Assembly: GCA_028023455.1 (NCBI GenBank)
Contig: JAQFVV010000013.1
Span: 5,398,001-5,462,000 of the forward strand
DNA: 64,000 bases
Reading direction: 5' to 3'
Source: Epiperipatus broadwayi
Taxonomy: Eukaryota > Onychophora > Udeonychophora > Euonychophora > Peripatidae
Shown here in pieces: positions 59,018 through 64,000 of the stretch. Position numbers and translations under genes: made by a program. How positions within the stretch are numbered: the first letter of the stretch is position 1; the number at the start of each line of letters is the position of its first letter. Below the pieces are notes generated by a model. The model was given only the letters and a program-made list of their open reading frames with translations. It ran no database searches and was not told the origin of the DNA.

Positions 59018-60400
59018 ATGGATAATAGTATGGAAGAAGAAAGGGAAGTAGTGAGCGAAGGGGAAGAAGGGAAAACAGGAAAAGAAGGAATGTGTAGGGG
59101 TATTATATTAAGATCGGGAAAAGAAATTATGGAAGAGAGTAGCAGCACAGAGGGAGACAAGGAAGGGGAAGCGAGTACGAGCCAGATTAGGGAAAAGGCA
59201 TCGATATATCAAAGCGTGGCCATGTCAGAAAAGTCAGACACCACAGGATCTGAACAGAGACCTATAGAAAAAATTAAGAAAGAATGCTGGAATATGAACT
59301 CAATGATGGAGTCACTATTAAAGCAAATTAGACAGGAGGCAGAAGAGAGGGATCATAGAAATAATCTAGAAATGGAACAACATTTTGAAGCTTTGGGCAG
59401 GCGATGTGAGGAAGGAACAGCACAGATTAGAAAAGACTTAGAAGAAAAACTGTGTAAAATCCTGCAGGGATGCCAGCTAAAAAGTGAGGAGATTCCAGTA
59501 AAACTCACAGAGAAGATAGAAAAAGCACAGGACGAAAATGGCAAGGAAATGCAGAATACTGTAGAGGATGAGATAGAAGAGTTAGTGTCAGATCAGGGAG
59601 AAGAAGTAAAGTCTGATAGCACAATGCTAGAAGAAGAACATATTAAAATTGATATAATAGTATTAGTAAAAGAAGAGTTAAAACCAGTGAAAAAGGAAGA
59701 GTTGAGGAAAACTGAGCTGGACAAAATGAGCAAGCCAGAGATTAATGAAGGGGATGATGAAAGTTGCCATTTCCTTTTGAAGAGGACCGAATTGGAAATG
59801 TGGGATAGCAAGGACATGCTGGAGAATATAGTAGAGACTGAGAATAAAGAATCCAAATGTGTGGATATTGAGGCGATAGTAGAAGATAGAAAGCGGGAGC
59901 TCCAGCAGGACAGAACAGAGTTGGATAGAGAGCTTTGGGAAATAGGTGGACTGTATGGGAAGTACGAATCGAAGAGTACCATAAAGAACAAGAAGAAAAG
60001 GAAAAGAAAGGATCCATACACAAGTAGGAAGAAATCAAGGCTGGGATGGACAGAGAGAAGGCAGGAGACAGCCGCAGAGGTTCACCAGGGGAAGAACAGA
60101 GGGAGAGAGAAAGAACGGGTTCAAACCCTACTATTCGGGAATAACAGATCTGGAAAGCACCCAAAGTATTTCTCTAGCTATGAAGGAGTAGACTTAAATA
60201 GATCGGATAAGGAAGTTCCATACAGTGGAAGTGAGTTTCCACACAGTCTAGAAATGCACCCAGCACAACCGCCTGTGAGATGGGAAGATGAGTATGAGGG
60301 ATATGGATGGACATCAGATGAAGAGGATGACATTATATTCGGGTGCTGTTTTAAGTTAGATAAAGAGGAGTTACTTAATGTACCACCAGATCCTATTTAG
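59018..60400 (+). CDS. 460-residue charged coiled-coil protein of unknown function
   Basis: This is the only sizeable ORF of the LTR element and it is intact. Residues 1-80 are Glu/Ser/Gly-rich and contain CRGIILRSGKEI (about 26-37). Residues about 84-330 are Glu/Lys-rich with heptad-like stretches (SLLKQIRQEAEERDHRNNL, LEEKLCKILQG), likely coiled coil. A strongly basic segment KNKKKRKRKDPYTSRKKSR (about 322-340) could be a nuclear-localisation or RNA-binding patch. The C-terminus is acidic and aromatic (WEDEYEGYGWTSDEEDD) and ends LDKEELLNVPPDPI. There is no CCHC knuckle, major homology region, D-S/T-G protease or RT motif. By position it is where gag would be, and an RNA-binding structural role is a guess. 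The LRSGK motif recalls the gag-protease junction of some Ty3/Gypsy elements, but this is weak. Its much lower AT content sets it apart from flanking DNA. Confidence 0.75.
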   Translation: MDNSMEEEREVVSEGEEGKTGKEGMCRGIILRSGKEIMEESSSTEGDKEGEASTSQIREKASIYQSVAMSEKSDTTGSEQRPIEKIKKECWNMNSMMESLLKQIRQEAEERDHRNNLEMEQHFEALGRRCEEGTAQIRKDLEEKLCKILQGCQLKSEEIPVKLTEKIEKAQDENGKEMQNTVEDEIEELVSDQGEEVKSDSTMLEEEHIKIDIIVLVKEELKPVKKEELRKTELDKMSKPEINEGDDESCHFLLKRTELEMWDSKDMLENIVETENKESKCVDIEAIVEDRKRELQQDRTELDRELWEIGGLYGKYESKSTIKNKKKRKRKDPYTSRKKSRLGWTERRQETAAEVHQGKNRGREKERVQTLLFGNNRSGKHPKYFSSYEGVDLNRSDKEVPYSGSEFPHSLEMHPAQPPVRWEDEYEGYGWTSDEEDDIIFGCCFKLDKEELLNVPPDPI

Positions 60401-60830
60401 ATAAAAATATGTATATATTTGTTACGATCTGCCTTTCCTTATCATTATATAGTTTATAAATTATTATTATTATATATATAAAAAAAATTAACAGCCCCAT
60501 TGTATACTAACTGATGTATATCCAGTAGGATATAAAAGTTTGTTTAATGTAAATATTTGACAATATTCTATTTTGTGTGGTTTGCTTTTAAACTTTTAAT
60601 TTAGTCGTATTTTTTTTTTTGTAATAATTGATTGTCTAATATGTATAAAGTTCCTCGGTATAGAATGAAGCAGGCAATTGGGTTTATATGTTTTCATCTC
60701 TATGTGGTAGCTTAATTGATTTAATATTACTAGTAAAAAAAAAAAAAAAGCTTATCAAATTATTTAATAGCCAACTGTAAGTAAATTCCTTTTTTTTTTT
60801 GTTATTTTTTTTGTCCCAAGTATTCGGATA
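60401..60830 (+). other. 3' non-coding interior of the LTR element
   Basis: AT-rich, with runs of A and T (60735-60750, 60788-60812). No frame. A polypurine tract would be expected at its right edge but is not visible. Confidence 0.5.
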
Positions 60831-63800
60831 TGAAACGATAACTTTCCAAGCCCCTATCGTTTCACCATCAAACCTAATGACACTCTCATCTGTGCTAAGT
60901 TCGAACCTATTTAAATGTTAATAAATCTAAAATTCGTTCATGTCTGTATAAACAGTATTATATATTTACGTGCGAACCAACGCTATAATTAGATAGGATT
61001 AGTAAAATTATAGCGTACTAAAGTTATTTAATATTTCTAAAAATGTTTATTATATTATTTAAGTTAAGAGTAAATTATTAATTTTGTTGTTTAATATTGT
61101 AATTTCGTATGTGGATATATAATCTGTGCTATATAGAAGAAAGACATGATTTAAAATATGTAAAAGCCAGTATCTAAAAATAATATTAAATGTCTTTAAA
61201 AATTGTTAAAAGATTTCTTGTTTTAAATATATTTCAGGGAAAAGTTTCTCGAAAATATATTTAAAAGCTATATCAAAATGTTTGTAAATTATTTTAATAA
61301 ATATGTTAAAAATGTTTTCGTTTTAAAAAAATGTTAAAAAGTTGTTTTTAAATAGAAAGAGTTTCTATTATATGTAAGATTAAAAATAAAAGCTGGTCAA
61401 GTAATTAAAAGATTTTTGATTGTAAACAAGTGTCATTAACGACCACACCTGGAATTCGTAAAAAGTAAAACTAGTTGAAAATTTACTAATTAAAATCTCC
61501 TTAGATAAGAGTAAGTTATTTTAAAATCTAAATTGGACAATTGTTTGCAACGAAAAATCTTAATTATAATAGCTTATGGAATGTTTCTAACATAAGTTAT
61601 CTAAGATTTTAAAAATCTGGATTGTAAAATTGAAAAATATTTAATTAAATTCCTGAGTTTAGTGAGTCTTGAGGCGATAGATTCCGATAAGGAAAAGATA
61701 TAAATACTCTGTATTTTTAACAAGAAGGAGAGCCATATTGTTAGAGAAAGAGAGCCATATTGTTAGTGAGAATTGCAGCCAGTCTTCACAATTGTTAATG
61801 TTTAACATGTCCGGCTAAAAGCGGGCATCTTGTTGCTGTTACTCCGCGGGAGAACGGGGTTTCTCTCGTCGAAATGCCTAAACCACCATCATGCCGATGG
61901 AAGAGACGAGCCTAACATAATGGGAAAGATGATGCCGCCCAGTCAAACTAAACCAAACCAACAGCAAGAACTTGCAGTCCAGATAAATCATACCGGTACC
62001 GTTTTATTTTTCAAACCGCAGAGCTCTGTGTAATTCTGTGTAAATGTAAATAATATCTATATAAGTTAGCTAACTTTCTTTTAAAATAATGATAAAGCTA
62101 AATGTAATCAAAACTTAGAATCCATTTAATATTTTAAATATGTCAATTGCTATCAAAATTTAATGTGTTAAAGTTTAAATAATCTGACTTATTTATATTT
62201 TCCTTTCATTTAAAGTATATTATAAGTGTCTAATTTAAAGTTATATCACTGCGGTTGTGTCTATATTTCTTTGCTTATTTTATTTTAAATGCTTATTATA
62301 TTTCATATGCCAATATTTCGAAACAGTGAGCACTTAATTTCATGTATATTTTAAGAAGATATTATTTGAAAATCTTCGTATAATTTGTTTGTAGCGTCAA
62401 CTTTCTACGCTGTTTCGAAATCCTATTTTTTTTATTATTTAAATGATTTAATATGCGAAATGTGGCTCTTTTGATCAACCAGTTAAACACTTAATCTTAT
62501 AGTTTTATTTAGAATTAAATTTAGCCTTGATCATATTTATAAGTATATTTGACATTTAAATTCTTAAGTCCATAGAAATATACTTTCCCTCCTTAAATAT
62601 TTATTATCTATAAGTAACTTAATAGATCGAACATGTCAAAGTACAGATGTAATAATATTCCCTTTTAGTAGCATAGACATTTATTATCAGGCTACACAAG
62701 AGTTGGTCCCAATTTGATAGAGCTAATATGCTATTAACTCGTATTTCATAGTATGAAATATACTATTCTTTGCTTGGCGGATGTGATATATTATTTTATA
62801 AAATTATTCTCGTTTTGCTGCTATACGTAATATACGTATCTTAAGATGGAGCCACGGCATTGCCAGCACATCTTCTCTTATAGGGTAGAGCAGTAGCGAA
62901 GCCTGAGCCAAGGCCAGGTTAGCACGTAAGTCCCCCACCATTCCTGAACACAAATGTTCCTTTTCACGCAGCATTGCGATCGGTTACAGGGTACCGGCGT
63001 TTGTCGCAAGAACCCTGAAGTTATTTCATCCATCTGCAGAGCGACTTTTCCTATTATTGTTTACCTGTGCCATAGCGCATTGGTAAAATCTTATTTCAGC
63101 CAACTCTCCCACCTTAACATAACGCTTTCAGCATTCTGAAATTTTCTCTCGAAAGCCATGTTCGATCGATCATTACTTGAGCTGGTTTATGCGCTCGTTA
63201 TTAAATTATATTGTATATTTTAGTAAATGAATTCATGATCAAAGTTTAATATAATTATTTATATACCAGCCACAAATGTAATAGGATTTGGCTTATCGAG
63301 ATTTATAGACATAACGTAGTGATTAATTATGTATCAATTGTAAACAATTCATAAGATGGGCATATGTTAAACCCCTCTATGAAATTTAATGATTACTTAT
63401 GTAAAGTGATTTTGAATTGTATATAAAAAGAGAATGTGTTCTCTTATCCACCCAATGTTTGTACATTCGATGCTGAAATGTGTAAAACTTATCAATTTCA
63501 TGCCAATTGTAAATAAATATATAATTAATTTAATGTATTTCGTTCTCTGTTTCGTTATTGATCTAATTCAATCCAATTCTAATTACTATTTATAGTCTAT
63601 ATATGTGAAAACTATGCATTAAGTTAAATTAAATTTAGTGATATTTTAGTCAATTAAGAACCTTTTTTTTATTCATCAGAGTCTTATTGCTTCTCCGTGA
63701 CCTATGTCGGCCGTGTGGAAAGAGGTATACTATGTGTAATTTCAAGGTGGTCATTCGTAGGGTCTTGAGTCTTGGAATCCTGGCTTATGAGTTGAAGTGC

Positions 63801-63900
63801 GGTCGGACTCGGGATGTTACAGTCCTAGTCTGGTCAGCTTCGGTCTCTTTTGCTTGGATTCTGAATTCTGTTACGCGAATGTACAAACTTGACTGTTACA
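60831..63900 (+). repeat. 3' LTR, 3070 bp
   Basis: About 99% identical to 54970-58035. Differences include a 4-bp ATTT insertion near 62536 (GATCATATTTATAAG versus GATCATATAAG) and scattered transitions. No clean polypurine tract adjoins it; the nearest purine run is A14-AG at 60735-60751, about 80 bp before the LTR. Confidence 0.93.
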
Positions 63901-63904
63901 ATAC

Positions 63905-64000
63905 ACGTATAATAAACTCATGTATTTATTTTTTTATATATTTATTTTTTATTTTTTGTATATTTTCAGTATATGTCATTTTATGTATTTTGCTTTTCTC
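63905..64000. other. Right flank of the LTR element
   Basis: Simple AT-rich sequence to the window end. Confidence 0.5.

Larger units (their letters stand above)
54966..63904 (+). mobile_element. Complete non-autonomous LTR retrotransposon with giant LTRs
   Basis: Two direct repeats of 3066 and 3070 bp, each TG...CA (TGAAACGATA...GACTGTTACA), enclose a 2795-bp interior. ATAC lies immediately outside both ends (54966-54969 and 63901-63904), a 4-bp target duplication. A tRNA-Lys-type primer site follows the 5' LTR. I count by eye about 28 substitutions plus three small indels between the LTRs, roughly 1%, so the insertion is recent. The interior has one long ORF (460 codons) and no protease, RT, RNase H or integrase, so it must borrow enzymes. 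By layout it resembles the large non-autonomous LARD-type elements described in plants, but with an ORF and in an animal. Confidence 0.92.

Noticed and set aside
59353-60164. Long minus-strand open frames opposite the 460-codon ORF
   Set aside because: They are complement shadows of the Glu/Lys-rich coding strand, giving Ser/Leu/Phe-rich nonsense with no family features.

Overview
This is nuclear DNA from an animal, almost certainly an invertebrate. It is very AT-rich, has spliced genes and long introns, and is dominated by LINE, Penelope, LTR, hAT, SINE and foldback repeats. I cannot fix the phylum. No bacterial, phage or organellar genes are present, and there is no CRISPR array.

The one host gene I recognise is IFT80, a WD-repeat subunit of intraflagellar transport complex B, on the minus strand. 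Four coding exons at the N-terminus are present: 17729-17693, 12356-12132, 7135-7025 and 6921-6853. Together they encode about 147 residues in a single open frame. The rest of the gene must lie beyond base 1. Intron 1 looks like a minor-spliceosome (U12) AT-AC intron. It begins ATATCCTTTTTA and ends in AC, and joining at those points restores the conserved K-H-Q junction exactly.

Region by region: 1-6852 is the start of IFT80 intron 4, with a nearly intact 5'-truncated RTE-type LINE (2993-4640) and a small foldback repeat (5709-5887). 6853-17729 is the IFT80 5' half; its introns hold a foldback element with a hammerhead motif, a 1-kb inverted repeat split by a SINE, another SINE and a dead ZBED-type hAT transposase. 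18.8-28.4 kb is nested retroelement debris: a decayed RTE LINE is split by a Penelope-like element (22006-25584) with duplicated pseudo-LTR ends. 27.5 kb holds a near-perfect snapback repeat. 28.4-36 kb has LTR-type remnants, including a Ty3/Gypsy 3' end with polypurine tract and LTR. 37.1-38.7 kb is another dead RTE copy. 38.9-40.2 kb is a repeat array whose units carry hammerhead-ribozyme folds. 40.2-54.9 kb is mostly unassigned AT-rich sequence. 54970-63900 is a complete young LTR retrotransposon.

Two things stand out. First, the array near 39-40 kb contains three nearly complete type I hammerhead motifs and one decayed one, each with stem I CCTCT/AGAGG, a CTGANGA core and a very short stem III. 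Related motifs occur in foldback elements at 9.7 kb and 5.8 kb, and weaker ones at 27.6 kb and in the Penelope pseudo-LTRs. This suggests a retrozyme-like family of small non-autonomous elements. Second, the LTR element at 55-64 kb has unusually long LTRs (about 3.07 kb, roughly 1% divergent), a 4-bp target duplication and a lysine-tRNA-type primer site. Its only sizeable internal ORF encodes a 460-residue charged coiled-coil protein of unknown function, with no gag zinc knuckle, protease, RT or integrase.

All calls are from reading alone. Homology statements rest on recalled family features and were not checked against any database.
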